Source: Serratia ureilytica (GTDB taxonomy: Bacteria > Pseudomonadota > Gammaproteobacteria > Enterobacterales > Enterobacteriaceae). From it: a DNA stretch of 64,000 bases. This document shows positions 51,876-62,258 of this stretch, piece after piece; position 1 is the stretch's first letter, and each line of letters begins with the position of its first letter. The DNA lies in contig NZ_JABXOF010000008.1 in NCBI RefSeq assembly GCF_013375155.1, forward strand, positions 213,751 to 277,750, read 5' to 3'. The notes beneath the pieces are model-generated. The model saw nothing but the letters and a program-made list of their open reading frames with translations. It was not told where the DNA came from and ran no database searches. A program made the position numbers and the translations under genes.

Positions 51876-53123
51876 TTAACGCATTTTGTCCCTCAGCCAA
51901 CCGGACATCTGCAGCAGCGCCCGGTGGAAGCTGTCGTAAACCGGGGTGCGCGGGATGGCGACCAGCTTGCCGCTCACCGAGGAGGTGACGATCAGCTGCG
52001 ACTCCTCTTTCGGGCTGAGCGTATCGCGCTCCCAGTAGCCGGAGATCATCGGCGTCGGGCAACGGCGCCCCAGCAGCCCCTGCATTTTCAGCGAGTAGCT
52101 GTTCAGCTCCACCTTCAGCACGTTGTCGGAAGCGTTGGCCATGCCCATGCGGCTGGCCAGCACGTCCATATACATGTCCGGCACGTTCAGCTGGGTGCTG
52201 CTGTCACACAGCAGGCGATGCACCACCGGCCCCAGGCAGGCTACGCCGCGCAGCCGCTGCGGCTCCAGATAAGCCAGCCGCACCGCCACATTGGCGCCGA
52301 AGCGGAAGCCGAAGGCGCTCACCCGCTGATGATCCACCCACGGCACCGAGGCCAGCTGGATCAGCACCTGCTGGTGCAGGTAGCTGGAGTCCTGCGTCAG
52401 CTTCCATTTGCACGAAGAACCGATTGACGGCATGTCGAGCGTCAGCATGGCGATGCCGTACGGCGCCAGGTAGTCGCGGAACAGGCGGTGGTAGTCGGTC
52501 TGCAGCGTGTCGAGGCTGCCGCACATCAGCACCGTCGGGAACGGCGCTTCGCCCTTCTCCGGCATGTGCAGGAAGCCGGTGACGCTGGCGCCGCCTTCAA
52601 TGCGAAACTCCAGCTCTTTCAGCTGATACGGCAGAAGCAGCGCCGCCTCTTCGTAAGCGCGGTTGGCGAGCATCTCCGCCTGTTCGGCCAGCTCGTCGCC
52701 CTTCAGGTGCGGGTAACCGGCGATGCTGTACAGGCTCGCGGCCTTCAGCCAGTATTCGCCGCCGAGCAGCGGATCCTGCTGCTCCGTCGCCCGCTGCTGC
52801 CACTGCATGCCCTGATGGATCCACTCGTAGATCCAGTTGCCGTTGCGGTAGCCCACCACGGTATCCAGCCGCTGCGAGTTGCTGCGCTCGGCGTCGGAGG
52901 CGGCGATGCGCGCCAGCACTTCGTGGATTTCGATCGGGCTGACGCCGCGCCAGGCCCACAGCAGCGGATTCAGCATGCGGTACCAGCTGCCGGTGGTGTC
53001 GCCTTCCAATGCGGAATGCATGGCGGCGCTCACTTTGTTACGCGCACGCAGCACCAGCGTCGAGGTTTCGGGGTGTTTGAATTTGGGCTTGAAAAGAATT
53101 TCAGAAAGGTTGGCCTGTGCCAT
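51876..53123 (-). CDS. frsA: Fermentation-respiration switch protein FrsA
   Basis: Alpha/beta-fold protein, 415 residues against 414 in E. coli. In E. coli it was found to bind IIA-glucose and influence fermentation; esterase and other activities have been claimed. Family segments: [97 protein letters not shown]. Start chosen at MAQANL. Divergent spacing to crl is about 60 bases on the same strand. Confidence 0.94.
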   Translation of the reverse strand: MAQANLSEILFKPKFKHPETSTLVLRARNKVSAAMHSALEGDTTGSWYRMLNPLLWAWRGVSPIEIHEVLARIAASDAERSNSQRLDTVVGYRNGNWIYEWIHQGMQWQQRATEQQDPLLGGEYWLKAASLYSIAGYPHLKGDELAEQAEMLANRAYEEAALLLPYQLKELEFRIEGGASVTGFLHMPEKGEAPFPTVLMCGSLDTLQTDYHRLFRDYLAPYGIAMLTLDMPSIGSSCKWKLTQDSSYLHQQVLIQLASVPWVDHQRVSAFGFRFGANVAVRLAYLEPQRLRGVACLGPVVHRLLCDSSTQLNVPDMYMDVLASRMGMANASDNVLKVELNSYSLKMQGLLGRRCPTPMISGYWERDTLSPKEESQLIVTSSVSGKLVAIPRTPVYDSFHRALLQMSGWLRDKMR

Positions 53124-53264
53124 GGTAACAACAGCCTCCGTAAATCTGGCGATAGGCCGCAAAAGGCCTACTTAACTGGAGGTAGTGTACCTAACTCTGG
53201 CGGGATAAACCAAGATAACGCAAACGCCCGGCATAACCGGGCGCTGACTTAGAACTGGCTAGGC

Positions 53265-53723
53265 TTAGCGGCCGCCGATCGGGGGAACGAAGCTGACGCC
53301 CATGTCCCACGGCTGTTCGATCCAGGTATCCTGCGGGATGTCGACCTCATAGTCGTCCACCAGCGGACGGCCCGCCGGTTTGGCGAAGATGGTGACGAAA
53401 TGCGCTTTCGGGTACATATCGCGGATCGCTTTCGCGGTGCCGCCCGTATCCACCAGATCGTCCACCACGATGAAGCCTTCACCGTCGCCTTCGGCGCGCT
53501 TGAGCACTTTCATTTCGCGTTGGTTGTCATGGTCATAGCTGGAAATGCAGACGGTATCCACATAGCGGATGCCCAGTTCGCGCGCCAGCAGGCCCGCCGG
53601 TACCAGACCGCCGCGGCTTACGGCAATGATGCCTGTCCATTTGTCGGCAGGCAGCAGGCGGTGCGCCAGCTTGCGTGCGTGCATTTGCAGCATATCCCAG
53701 GTAACAACGTATTTTTCGCTCAT
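53265..53723 (-). CDS. gpt: Xanthine-guanine phosphoribosyltransferase Gpt
   Basis: Purine salvage enzyme, 152 residues as in E. coli. PRPP-binding loop [24 protein letters not shown]; the flexible loop and Trp-containing base-binding segment ([23 protein letters not shown]) are intact. It is upstream of frsA on the same strand, with about 140 bases between, and divergent from pepD. Confidence 0.97.
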   Translation of the reverse strand: MSEKYVVTWDMLQMHARKLAHRLLPADKWTGIIAVSRGGLVPAGLLARELGIRYVDTVCISSYDHDNQREMKVLKRAEGDGEGFIVVDDLVDTGGTAKAIRDMYPKAHFVTIFAKPAGRPLVDDYEVDIPQDTWIEQPWDMGVSFVPPIGGR

Positions 53724-54061
53724 AGAATCGTGTCCCAGCCGGCGGTGAAGCGGCTTATTTTATAGTTCAGGGGAAAAAAGGTTGCGCGAGATTATAGAGA
53801 CTGGCCGCATTGAATTCCAGCTGTACCGAGGAAAACCTCGTGATTTCCGCCGCGCAGCTTTCCGGTGATTGATGCTGAAAAAACGAACGTTCCCGCAGCG
53901 AAGCCGTGTGATCAAGCGCTTAAACCGCACAATACGGGGCGCGCACCGCCGGAAATAAAGTGATATTCTCTGATGATCGTGCCACGACGCACAGATGCCC
54001 ACTCACCTTAACCGCGCGGCACGCCCGTCCTGTCGGAGCCTGCCGTCACAGGAGACTTATA
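53724..54061. other. Divergent region between gpt and pepD
   Basis: About 340 bases that carry the promoters of gpt and pepD. A small hairpin CGAGG-AAAA-CCTCG occurs near 53827-53840. Frames in the pepD direction can be extended upstream but have no family support. No other feature is seen. Confidence 0.4.
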
Positions 54062-55522
54062 GTGTCTGAATTGTCTCAGCTTTCGCCACAGCCGCTGTGG
54101 GATATTTTCGCCAAGATCTGTTCTATCCCACACCCTTCTTATCATGAAGAAGCGCTGGCGCAGCACATCCTCACCTGGGCCAAAGAAAAGAACCTGCACG
54201 CCGAGCGCGATCAGGTCGGCAATATTCTGCTGCGCAAACCGGCCACCAAAGGCATGGAAAATCGCAAGCCGGTGGCGCTGCAAGCGCACCTGGACATGGT
54301 GCCGCAAAAGAATAACGACACCGTGCACGACTTCGCCAAGGATCCGATCCAGCCTTATATCGCCGGCGAGTGGGTGAAAGCGCGCGGCACCACGCTGGGC
54401 GCCGATAACGGCATCGGCATGGCCTCCGCCCTGGCGGTGCTGGCCGACGACAGCGTTGAGCATGGCCCGCTGGAAGTCCTGCTGACCATGACCGAAGAAG
54501 CGGGGATGGACGGCGCCTTCGGGCTGCAGCCGAACTGGCTGCAGGCGGACATCCTGATCAATACCGATTCCGAAGAAGAAGGCGAAATCTACATGGGTTG
54601 CGCCGGCGGTATCGACTTCATCACCACCCTGCCGCTGCAGCGCGAAGCGGTGCCGGCCGGTTACCAAACCCTGAAGCTGACTCTCAAGGGCCTGAAAGGC
54701 GGCCATTCCGGCGCCGAGATCCACGTCGGGCTGGGCAACGCCAACAAACTGCTGGCGCGCTTCCTGTTCGCCCATGCGGAGGCGCTGAACCTGCGCGTGC
54801 TGGACCTGAACGGCGGCACCCTGCGCAACGCCATCCCGCGTGAAGCCTCCGCGGTGGTAGCGGTGCCGGCAGAAAAAGCCGACGCGCTGAAAGCGCTGAG
54901 CCAAGAGTTCCTGGCCGTGCTGCAGAACGAACTCTCCGCCAAAGAGAAGAACATCACGGTGCTGCTGGAGCCGACCACCAGCGCTTCGCAGGCGCTGAGC
55001 GCCGACAGCCAGCAACGCTTCCTGGCGCTGCTGAACGGCACGCCGAACGGCGTGATCCGCATGAGCGACGCGGTCAAAGGCGTGGTGGAAACCTCGCTGA
55101 ACGTCGGCGTAGTCACCACCAGCGAAAACGAAGCGGAAATCATCTGCCTGATCCGCTCCCTGATCGACAGCGGCAAAGATTACGTTGTCGAGATGCTGAC
55201 CGCGCTGGGCCAGCTGGCCGGCGCCAAGGTGGCGCCGAAGGGGGGCTACCCGGGCTGGCAGCCGGACGCCGACTCGCCGGTGATGCACCTGGTGCGCGAG
55301 CTGTATCAGGAGCTGTTCAACAAGACGCCGAACATCATGGTGATCCACGCCGGTCTGGAATGCGGTCTGTTCAAAAAGCCGTATCCAAACATGGACATGG
55401 TATCGATCGGGCCAACCATCACCGGCCCGCACTCGCCGGATGAGCAAGTGCATATCGAAAGCGTCGGTCTGTACTGGAAGCTGCTGACCTCGCTGCTGAA
55501 AGCGATCCCTGAGCGCGCGTAA
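54062..55522 (+). CDS. pepD: Aminoacyl-histidine dipeptidase PepD
   Basis: M20-family di-zinc peptidase that cleaves Xaa-His dipeptides such as carnosine. 486 residues against 485 in E. coli. Zn ligand segments: LQAHLDMVPQKN, TLGADNGIGMA, TEEAGMDGAFG, GGHSGAEIHVG and HAGLECGLF. The GTG start, as in E. coli, gives SELSQLSPQPLWDIF; there is no good reason to prefer the long upstream open frame. A strong terminator follows. Confidence 0.97.
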   Translation: MSELSQLSPQPLWDIFAKICSIPHPSYHEEALAQHILTWAKEKNLHAERDQVGNILLRKPATKGMENRKPVALQAHLDMVPQKNNDTVHDFAKDPIQPYIAGEWVKARGTTLGADNGIGMASALAVLADDSVEHGPLEVLLTMTEEAGMDGAFGLQPNWLQADILINTDSEEEGEIYMGCAGGIDFITTLPLQREAVPAGYQTLKLTLKGLKGGHSGAEIHVGLGNANKLLARFLFAHAEALNLRVLDLNGGTLRNAIPREASAVVAVPAEKADALKALSQEFLAVLQNELSAKEKNITVLLEPTTSASQALSADSQQRFLALLNGTPNGVIRMSDAVKGVVETSLNVGVVTTSENEAEIICLIRSLIDSGKDYVVEMLTALGQLAGAKVAPKGGYPGWQPDADSPVMHLVRELYQELFNKTPNIMVIHAGLECGLFKKPYPNMDMVSIGPTITGPHSPDEQVHIESVGLYWKLLTSLLKAIPERA

Positions 55523-55538
55523 TCTGCGCGCTTAACGC

Positions 55539-55566
55539 AAAAAGCCGGCGACTCGCCGGCTTTTTT
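55539..55566. terminator. Bidirectional terminator between pepD and dinB
   Basis: AAAAA, a 7-bp stem (GCCGGCG / CGCCGGC) with ACT loop, and TTTTTT. It works for both convergent genes. Confidence 0.93.
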
Positions 55567-56626
55567 ATTCCCAAGGCAGCGCCAGCTGCCGCTCCAGCTG
55601 CGGATCGAGCAGCGTCACATGCAACCCCACCAGCCGCACGCCGCGCCCTTCACGCCGCTCGCGCCACGCCTGCCGCGCCACCTCCAGCAAATCCTGCCGG
55701 TTCAACACCGGGAAGACGTGCTCCTGGGTGGTTTGCTGAAAATCCTGAAACTTCAGCTTCACGCCCTGCCGGGCGATGTGCAGATCCGGCTTTACCTTGC
55801 GCAGCCGCATCTCCAGCTCGGGATAGAGTTTGTCGATAATCAGCGTTTCGCAGTCTTCCCAGTCGTGAATGTCTTCCGCCAGCGTGCGCTCCACCCCCAC
55901 CGATTTACGCAGCCGCTCCGCCGAGATTTCGCGCCGATCGATGCCCTGACACCGCTCCCACAACACCCGGCCAAACTTGCCGAAGCGCTTGAGCAGCTGC
56001 GCCAAATCGTATTGCTGCACGTCGGCGCAGGTGATGAGCCCCACTTCCTCCAGCCGTTTGGCGGTCACCTTGCCGACGCCGGGGATCTTGCTGAGCGGCA
56101 GTTGCTGCAAAAACGCCGGCACCTGCGCCGGCGTGATCACGTATTGCCCGTTCGGCTTGTTCATCTCGGAGGCGATTTTGGCGAGAAACTTGATCGGCGC
56201 GACGCCGGCCGACGCGGTGAGGTTCAGCTCGTCGGCAATCGCTTGACGGATTTCCTGGGCGATCAGCGTCGCCGAGCCGTTGCATTGCGGGCTGTCGGTC
56301 ACGTCGAGATAGGCTTCATCGAGCGACAGCGGCTCGATCAACGGGGTATAGCGGGCGAAGATTTCGCGGATGTGCAGCGAAGCCTCTTTATAGGCCGCCA
56401 TGCGCCCCGGCAGCAGGGTGAGATGCGGACACAGCTTGAGCGCCATCGCCGTGGACATGGCGCTGTGTACGCCATAGCGCCGCGCCGGATAGTTGGCGGT
56501 GCTGATCACCCCGCGGCGATCGGCGCTGCCGCCAATCGCCAGCGGGATATCGCGCAGGCTGGGATCGTCGCGCATTTCCACCGCCGCGAAGAAGCAGTCC
56601 ATATCGACATGAATGATTTTACGCAT
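55565..56626 (-). CDS. dinB: DNA polymerase IV DinB
   Basis: Y-family translesion polymerase, 353 residues against 351 in E. coli. Catalytic residues D8 ([12 protein letters not shown]) and D103-E104 ([10 protein letters not shown]). The family helix-hairpin-helix ([19 protein letters not shown]) and little-finger domain (RRFG-type [19 protein letters not shown]) are intact, and the C-terminal beta-clamp motif is QLALPW. Start chosen at MRKIIHVD. LexA box upstream. Confidence 0.97.
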   Translation of the reverse strand: MRKIIHVDMDCFFAAVEMRDDPSLRDIPLAIGGSADRRGVISTANYPARRYGVHSAMSTAMALKLCPHLTLLPGRMAAYKEASLHIREIFARYTPLIEPLSLDEAYLDVTDSPQCNGSATLIAQEIRQAIADELNLTASAGVAPIKFLAKIASEMNKPNGQYVITPAQVPAFLQQLPLSKIPGVGKVTAKRLEEVGLITCADVQQYDLAQLLKRFGKFGRVLWERCQGIDRREISAERLRKSVGVERTLAEDIHDWEDCETLIIDKLYPELEMRLRKVKPDLHIARQGVKLKFQDFQQTTQEHVFPVLNRQDLLEVARQAWRERREGRGVRLVGLHVTLLDPQLERQLALPWE

Positions 56627-56643
56627 CGCACCCTCCAGTAACA

Positions 56644-56659
56644 CTGTATAAGTATACAG
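56644..56659. promoter_or_regulatory. LexA (SOS) box of dinB
   Basis: CTGTATAAGTATACAG fits the SOS box CTGT-N8-ACAG perfectly and is a near palindrome. It is 17 bases upstream of the dinB ATG, so it covers the promoter. Confidence 0.93.
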
Positions 56660-56809
56660 TCAGATACCGAAAGCTCAAGGCCGAAGGATTCGACGAAAGC
56701 ACCGTTTCCGCCAGATATTTCCGCGTTGTTAAAAAAGCTTAATTTTTCAATAGTATGATTTCTGCCATCCCGTGCGGCTCACCACAACGATAACGACAAG
56801 GTACCCTAC

Positions 56810-57700
56810 ATGATCAGATTTTCTTATTTGCTGCTGGCTTCCGCACTGTCGCTGAGCGCGCTGGCGGCCAGCGCCGGTCATGCGCCGGCGATCGTCGCCC
56901 ACCGCGGCGGCACCGCCGATGCGCCGGAGAACACCCGCATCGCCATCGAAACCGCGCTGAAAAACGGCGCCGACGCCATCTGGATCACCCTGCAAGCATC
57001 CAAAGACGGCGTCATCGTGCTGTATCGCCCCTCGGACCTAAAAGCGCTGACCAACCGGCAGGGCCCGGTTTCTGCCTATACCGCCGCCCAGTTGGCCGAG
57101 ACCGACGCCGGTTGGGCCTTCGCCAAGGGTGATGCGCACCCGTTTCGCGGCCAGGGTATCGGCATTCCACGGCTCGACGACGTGCTTAAAGCGTTTCCGC
57201 ACGTCACCTTTTATCTGGACATCAAATCCCCGGACGCCGATCCGACGCAGTTTGGCCAGGCGCTGCTGGCGACGCTGGAAAGCACCGACAGCCTGAATCG
57301 CACCCGCGTCTACTCTACCGACGCCAAATACCTGCAGGCGCTGCCACCGGCCATCCCGCGCTTTGAAAGCCGCGACGAAACCCGCACGCTGCTGGCCAAT
57401 ATCACCATGGCGCACCAGTGCGACGTCAAACCGGACAACCGCCAGCAGCGCTGGTACGGACTGGAGCTGAAGCGCGAGGTGGAAGTGGTGGAGAAATATA
57501 CCCTCGGCGAAGGGCGTTCTAAGGCGTTTCTGACCTGGGATAAAGAGTCGATAGACTGTTTCCGCTCGCAGGGCCCGGCGCACATCATTCTGTTCGGCGT
57601 CAACTCGCCGCAGGAATATCAGCAGGCGCTGGCGCTGGGCGCCGACGGCGTGATGGTTAACTCCCCGGCCGAGGCGAAAAGCTTCCGCAAGGCGAAATAA
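56810..57700 (+). CDS. GDPD-like protein lacking canonical catalytic residues
   Basis: 296 residues with a signal peptide (ending LAASA) and a glycerophosphodiesterase fold: H31-R32-G33 (IVAHRGG), E40-N41-T42, and SKDGVIVL, YLDIKSPD, GADGVMVNSP. However, at the sites where enzymes such as GlpQ have E-x-D and H-D, this protein has W58-x-T60 and R73-P74, so two metal ligands and the general acid are gone. It may be a pseudoenzyme or act on another substrate. It is stand-alone, with its own terminator. Confidence 0.78.
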   Translation: MIRFSYLLLASALSLSALAASAGHAPAIVAHRGGTADAPENTRIAIETALKNGADAIWITLQASKDGVIVLYRPSDLKALTNRQGPVSAYTAAQLAETDAGWAFAKGDAHPFRGQGIGIPRLDDVLKAFPHVTFYLDIKSPDADPTQFGQALLATLESTDSLNRTRVYSTDAKYLQALPPAIPRFESRDETRTLLANITMAHQCDVKPDNRQQRWYGLELKREVEVVEKYTLGEGRSKAFLTWDKESIDCFRSQGPAHIILFGVNSPQEYQQALALGADGVMVNSPAEAKSFRKAK

Positions 57701-57701
57701 A

Positions 57702-57723
57702 AAACCCGGCCAAGGCCGGGTTT
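57702..57723. terminator. Bidirectional terminator between the GDPD-like gene and nqrM
   Basis: AACCCGGC-CAAG-GCCGGGTT, with T residues on both strands (GGGTTT on plus; GGGTTTTTT on minus). Placed between convergent genes. Confidence 0.88.
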
Positions 57724-57732
57724 GCGCTACAG

Positions 57733-57960
57733 CTAAAGAATGCGGTGCTTTTCCAACTGCTCGCGCCTCTGCGCCGCTTTGGCTTCGCGTTTTTTGCGCG
57801 CATCGCACGGCTCCGGGCAGTCGCAGACTTTCTCCATGCCCAGCGCGGTGATGCCGCCGCAGCTGCCCTGCAGGCTTTTGCGTTTGAACACGTAACCCAG
57901 CGACATCCCGCCGACGATCAGCAGAAACAACACGAAGGTAGCGGCGAATACCGTCAACAT
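57733..57960 (-). CDS. nqrM: Na+-NQR maturation factor NqrM
   Basis: 75 residues. One N-terminal membrane helix, then four cysteines C34, C46, C48 and C52 (GSCGGITALGMEKVCDCPEPC), the NqrM pattern. In Vibrio the protein is needed for insertion of iron into NqrD/NqrE. It closes the nqr-apbE-nqrM operon. Confidence 0.95.
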   Translation of the reverse strand: MLTVFAATFVLFLLIVGGMSLGYVFKRKSLQGSCGGITALGMEKVCDCPEPCDARKKREAKAAQRREQLEKHRIL

Positions 57961-57967
57961 AGCAACC

Positions 57968-58999
57968 TCACGAACGCTTTTTCAGATAGGGCTTGAACGC
58001 GTCTGAATAACGCTCCTCAAACCCGTCGGCGGTTTTCACGATCATGAACACCGGGATGCCGAGCAGGTTAGCCAGCGCCAGGCCGCGCTCCGGCCCCATC
58101 ACGTTCAGGCCGGTGGACAGGCCGTCGGCGGTCATGCAGGTCGGGCTCAGCACGGTGATCGACACCAAACGGTGGTGAATTGGCCTGCCGGTGACCGGAT
58201 CGATGGTGTGCGAATAGCGCACTCCGTCCTGCTCGAAGTAGTTGCGATAGTCACCCGAGGTGGCGATCGACATCTCCCCCGGCTGGATCACCAGCTGCGC
58301 CTGCTGCTGCGTACCGGCGGTCGGGCGCTCGATGGCGATGCGCCACGGCTTTTGCTCGCCGTTATGCCCACGCGTGCGCACCTCCCCGCCGATATCCACC
58401 ATGTAGTTTTGCACGTGTTGCGATTGCAGGTACTCCGCCACCACGTCCACGCCGTATCCTTTGGCGATCGACGACAGGTCGACATACAGCTCGGGGATGC
58501 TTTTCACCAGCGCGCTGCCCTGCACCGACAGTTTGTCGGCCCCGGTCCAGGCGCGGCGCTGCGCCAGCTCCGCCTCGCTCGGCACTTTATCCGGCCGCCC
58601 TTCCGGGCCGAAGCCCCACAGGTTGACCAGCGGCCCGACGGTCACGTCCAGCGCGCCGTCGGTGACGCGGTTGATGCGCAGCGCTTCGCGCACCACCTCA
58701 GCGGTGGCCGGCGAAACCGGGAACGGCCGGTCAATGTCGCGGCTGGCGTTGAAGCGGCTCAGTTCGGAGTCCGGCCGGTAGGTGGACATCTGATCGTTCA
58801 CCTGCTCCAGCCGTTTGTCGATCTCCGCCTGCATCTCGCGCGCCGACGGCGTATCTTCGCCGGTCACGTAACGGATCGAATACGAGGTGCCCATGGTTTT
58901 ACCCGTCAGGTCCACCTGTTCCGGCCCGCAGCCGGTCAGCAGCAGGGTGGCGCTCAGCGCCACGCCCGTCAGCCAGTTCTTCATCGCCAATGCGCGCAT
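57968..58999 (-). CDS. apbE: FAD:protein FMN transferase ApbE
   Basis: Flavinyltransferase of 343 residues that attaches FMN to threonines of NqrB and NqrC in the periplasm. Lipobox LLTGC; family motifs TMGTSYSIRYV, DVTVGPLVNLWGFGPEGRP, YVDLSSIAKGYGVDVVAEYL, YMVDIGGEVRTRGHN, SHTIDPVTGRPI. The start used here abuts the nqrF stop; an ATG 15 bases downstream, giving MKNWLTG, is equally good. Part of the nqr operon. Confidence 0.96.
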   Translation of the reverse strand: MRALAMKNWLTGVALSATLLLTGCGPEQVDLTGKTMGTSYSIRYVTGEDTPSAREMQAEIDKRLEQVNDQMSTYRPDSELSRFNASRDIDRPFPVSPATAEVVREALRINRVTDGALDVTVGPLVNLWGFGPEGRPDKVPSEAELAQRRAWTGADKLSVQGSALVKSIPELYVDLSSIAKGYGVDVVAEYLQSQHVQNYMVDIGGEVRTRGHNGEQKPWRIAIERPTAGTQQQAQLVIQPGEMSIATSGDYRNYFEQDGVRYSHTIDPVTGRPIHHRLVSITVLSPTCMTADGLSTGLNVMGPERGLALANLLGIPVFMIVKTADGFEERYSDAFKPYLKKRS

Positions 59000-60223
59000 T
59001 TAGCCACCAAAGTCATCCAGCATGATGTTTTCGTCTTCGACGCCCAGATCTTTGAGCATCTTGATCACCGCGGCGTTCATCATCGGCGGCCCGCACATGT
59101 AAAACTCGCAGTCCTCCGGCGCCGGGTGGTTCTTCAGGTAGTTCTCCAGCAGAACATTATGGATAAAGCCGGTGTAGCCGGTCCAGTTATCTTCCGGCTG
59201 CGGATCCGACAGCGCCACGTGCCAGGTGAAGTTTTCGTTCTCCGCCTGCAGCTGGTTGAAGTCGTCTTCATAGAACATCTCGCGCAGCGAACGCGCGCCG
59301 TACCAGAAGGTGATCTTGCGTTTCGAGTTCAAACGCTTGAGCTGATCGAAGATGTGCGAACGCATCGGCGCCATGCCCGCGCCGCCGCCGATAAAGATCA
59401 TTTCGGCGTCGGTGTCCTTGGCGAAGAACTCGCCGAACGGCCCGGAGATGGTCACCTTGTCGCCCGGCTTCAGCGACCAGATATAGGAAGACATGATGCC
59501 CGGCGGCACGTCCGGATTGTTCGGCGGCGGCGTGGCGATACGCACGTTGAGCATGATGATGCCCTTCTCTTCCGGGTAGTTGGCCATCGAGTAGGCGCGC
59601 ACCGTGGTGTCGTTCACCGTCGAACGGTAGCGGAACAGGTTGAACTTGTCCCAGTCGCCGCGATACTCCTGCGGCACGTCGAAGTCGGCGTAACTGATGT
59701 CGTGCGCCGGCGCTTCGATCTGGATGAAACCGCCCGCGCGGAACGGCACGTCTTCGCCATCGGGGATCTTCAGCTTCAGCTCTTTGATAAAGGTGGCTTT
59801 GTTATCGTTGGAGATAACCTCGCACTCCCATTTCTTCACGCCGAAGATCTCTTCCGGCAGCTCGATCTTCAGGTTCTGCTTCACGTTCACCTGGCACGCC
59901 AGGCGGCACCCTTCTTTCGCTTCGCGCTTGTTGATGTGCGAGAGCTCGGTCGGCAGGATATCGCCGCCGCCCTCTTTGATCACCACCCGGCACTGGCCGC
60001 AGGAGCCGCCGCCGCCGCAGGCCGAGGAGACGAAGATCCCCTGGCTGGAGAGCACGTTGAGCAGCTTGTCGCCCGCAGGCGCATGGAAGCTTTTATCCAG
60101 ATCGCCATTGATTTCCACCGCGATGTCGCCGGTGTTCACCAGCTTCGATTTGGCGAACAGGATCAGCAACACCAGCACCATCACGATGGCGGTGAACATC
60201 GCTACGCCTAAAATAATTTCCAT
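59000..60223 (-). CDS. nqrF: Na+-translocating NADH:quinone reductase subunit F
   Basis: Electron-entry subunit, 407 residues. Membrane helix at about 3-25; 2Fe-2S cysteines C69, C75, C78 and C110; FAD motif [13 protein letters not shown] motif [20 protein letters not shown]-terminal [16 protein letters not shown]. All expected residues are present. Adjacent to apbE with no gap. Confidence 0.98.
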   Translation of the reverse strand: MEIILGVAMFTAIVMVLVLLILFAKSKLVNTGDIAVEINGDLDKSFHAPAGDKLLNVLSSQGIFVSSACGGGGSCGQCRVVIKEGGGDILPTELSHINKREAKEGCRLACQVNVKQNLKIELPEEIFGVKKWECEVISNDNKATFIKELKLKIPDGEDVPFRAGGFIQIEAPAHDISYADFDVPQEYRGDWDKFNLFRYRSTVNDTTVRAYSMANYPEEKGIIMLNVRIATPPPNNPDVPPGIMSSYIWSLKPGDKVTISGPFGEFFAKDTDAEMIFIGGGAGMAPMRSHIFDQLKRLNSKRKITFWYGARSLREMFYEDDFNQLQAENENFTWHVALSDPQPEDNWTGYTGFIHNVLLENYLKNHPAPEDCEFYMCGPPMMNAAVIKMLKDLGVEDENIMLDDFGG

Positions 60224-60238
60224 AAATTCTTCCCGCCT

Positions 60239-60835
60239 TTACAACTGAACACCGGAGAAGGACATGAAGCCCAGCGCCATCAGTCCGGTGGTGATAAAGG
60301 TAATGCCCAGACCGCGCAGCCCTGCCGGCACGTTGGCATACTTGAGTTTTTCGCGGATCCCCGCCATGGCGACGATCGCCAGCATCCAGCCGGTGCCGGA
60401 ACCAAAGCCGTACACCACCGATTCGGCGAAGTTGTAGTCGCGCTGCACCATGAAGGACACGCCGCCGAAGATGGCGCAGTTCACGGTGATGAGCGGCAGG
60501 AAGATGCCGAGCGCGTTATACAGCGACGGGAAGAAGCGATCGAGGATCATCTCCAAAATCTGCACCAGCGCCGCAATCACGCCGATGAAGGTGATGAAGT
60601 TGAGGAAGCTCAGATCGACGCCCTCCACCAGCGCGCCGTCGCGCAGGATCAGGTTGTAGACCAGGTTATTCACCGGCACCGAAATGCCGAGCACGATGGT
60701 CACCGCGATGCCCAGGCCAAAGGCGGTCGACACCTTCTTCGACACCGCCAGGAAGGTACACATCCCGAGGAAGAACGCCAGCGCCATGTTCTCGACGAAC
60801 ACCGCGCGCACAAACAGGCTGATATAGTGTTCCAT
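60239..60835 (-). CDS. nqrE: Na+-NQR subunit E
   Basis: Membrane subunit of 198 residues with about six helices; with NqrD it forms the Na+ path and holds an Fe site (conserved Cys in [11 protein letters not shown] and [10 protein letters not shown]). Same operon, 6 bases after nqrD. Confidence 0.98.
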   Translation of the reverse strand: MEHYISLFVRAVFVENMALAFFLGMCTFLAVSKKVSTAFGLGIAVTIVLGISVPVNNLVYNLILRDGALVEGVDLSFLNFITFIGVIAALVQILEMILDRFFPSLYNALGIFLPLITVNCAIFGGVSFMVQRDYNFAESVVYGFGSGTGWMLAIVAMAGIREKLKYANVPAGLRGLGITFITTGLMALGFMSFSGVQL

Positions 60836-60841
60836 CGGCCT

Positions 60842-61471
60842 TTACTCCTTTTCGATCTGCGCCGGCTTCAGGGTGCGCAGCACCCAGATCAGCAGGCCGA
60901 TGATGAAGAACGCGCTCGGCGCCAGCAGGAACAGGCCGTTCGGCTGATACCAGCCGCCGTTCTGCACCGTTTCCAGCACCGGAACGCCGAACAGCTTGCC
61001 GGAGCCAATCAGCTCGCGCAGGAAACCGACCAGCACCAGGATCACCCCGTAACCCAGCCCGTTGCCGATGCCGTCCATAAAGCTCTCGATCGGCGGCGAC
61101 TTCATGGCGTAGGCCTCGGCGCGCCCCATCACGATGCAGTTGGTGATGATAAGGCCAACGAACACCGACAGCTGCTTGGAGATCTCGAACGCATAGGCGC
61201 GCAACAGCTGATCGACCACGATCACCAGCGAGGCGATGATCGCCATCTGCACGATGATGCGCACGCTGTTGGGAATATGATGACGGATCAGCGAGATGAA
61301 GAAGCTGGAGAACGCGGTCACCAGCGTCACCGCAATGGTCATCACCACCGCCGTTTCCAGCTTGGTGGTCACCGCCAGCGCCGAACAGACGCCCAGCACC
61401 TGCAGGGCGATCGGGTTATTGTCGAACAGCGGCCCCAGCAGGACCCGCTTTATCTCTTTGGAATCAGCCAT
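60842..61471 (-). CDS. nqrD: Na+-NQR subunit D
   Basis: Membrane subunit, 209 residues, about six helices, a paralogue of NqrE with the equivalent Cys in GVCSALAVT and [20 protein letters not shown]. Its start overlaps the nqrC stop by 8 bases. Confidence 0.98.
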   Translation of the reverse strand: MADSKEIKRVLLGPLFDNNPIALQVLGVCSALAVTTKLETAVVMTIAVTLVTAFSSFFISLIRHHIPNSVRIIVQMAIIASLVIVVDQLLRAYAFEISKQLSVFVGLIITNCIVMGRAEAYAMKSPPIESFMDGIGNGLGYGVILVLVGFLRELIGSGKLFGVPVLETVQNGGWYQPNGLFLLAPSAFFIIGLLIWVLRTLKPAQIEKE

Positions 61472-62258
61472 TTTTCAACGCTCCTTCACGAACTTTTTTC
61501 AGGAACGGGCCGAAGCCGTGCTCGCCCAACCAGAAATCAAACGTATGCTGCACGCCGTTGGAGGTCAGCGTGGCGCCGGACAGGCCATCCACCCCGTGTA
61601 CGTCCCCCTGACGCGCGCCGCCTTTCACCACGCGGATCGCCGGCTGGCCGTTGTCGTCGAACAGCTGCTTGCCGACCCACTGCTGGCGCCAGGACGGGTT
61701 CTCGACCTCACCGCCCAGCCCCGGCGTTTCCCCCTGGTCGTAGTAAGTGATGCCCTTGACCGTGTTGCCGTCGTTATCCAATGCCACGAAGGCGTACATC
61801 ATCGACCACAGACCGGTGCCGTATACCGGCAACACAATCTTGTTCACCTGGCCGCTTTCATCGCGCACCAGGTAGATTTCCGCCTGGTTGCTGCGGCGCT
61901 TGATGCCAGCCGGATCGTCGCCCGCGGGCAACGCCACGCTTTTGGCGTCGTCGCGCAGCGCGGCGCCCAGATCGAACGCCGCCGCCTTGCCGGCGACAAA
62001 TTCGCCGCTGTTCAGATCCACCAGGCGCGGTTCGATGCGCTCGCTGTACAGGCGCTTGACCTGCTCGCTCTCCATTTTCGGCTGCAACAGGCCGGCTACG
62101 TCGAGAATATTGCGCTGCTTGTCGAGCAGCTTTTGCTCCTGCTGTTTGGACTTCAGGCCGACGGCGGAGCCCGCCACCACCACTGAACACACCAGACACA
62201 GCAGCAGCACTACCAGCAGCGTTTTACCGATGCCGTCGTTTTTCGCTTCATTCGCCAC
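61464..62258 (-). CDS. nqrC: Na+-NQR subunit C
   Basis: 264 residues. One membrane helix at about 13-33; the covalent FMN site is the last threonine of LSGAT at T230 ([14 protein letters not shown]). The periplasmic flavin domain contains [38 protein letters not shown]. ApbE is the transferase. Its start overlaps nqrB by 11 bases. Confidence 0.98.
   Translation of the reverse strand: MANEAKNDGIGKTLLVVLLLCLVCSVVVAGSAVGLKSKQQEQKLLDKQRNILDVAGLLQPKMESEQVKRLYSERIEPRLVDLNSGEFVAGKAAAFDLGAALRDDAKSVALPAGDDPAGIKRRSNQAEIYLVRDESGQVNKIVLPVYGTGLWSMMYAFVALDNDGNTVKGITYYDQGETPGLGGEVENPSWRQQWVGKQLFDDNGQPAIRVVKGGARQGDVHGVDGLSGATLTSNGVQHTFDFWLGEHGFGPFLKKVREGALKNG

Noticed and set aside
58172..60211. A 679-codon open frame opposite apbE and nqrF
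   Set aside because: Antisense shadow of genes whose active-site residues are all in place on the other strand.
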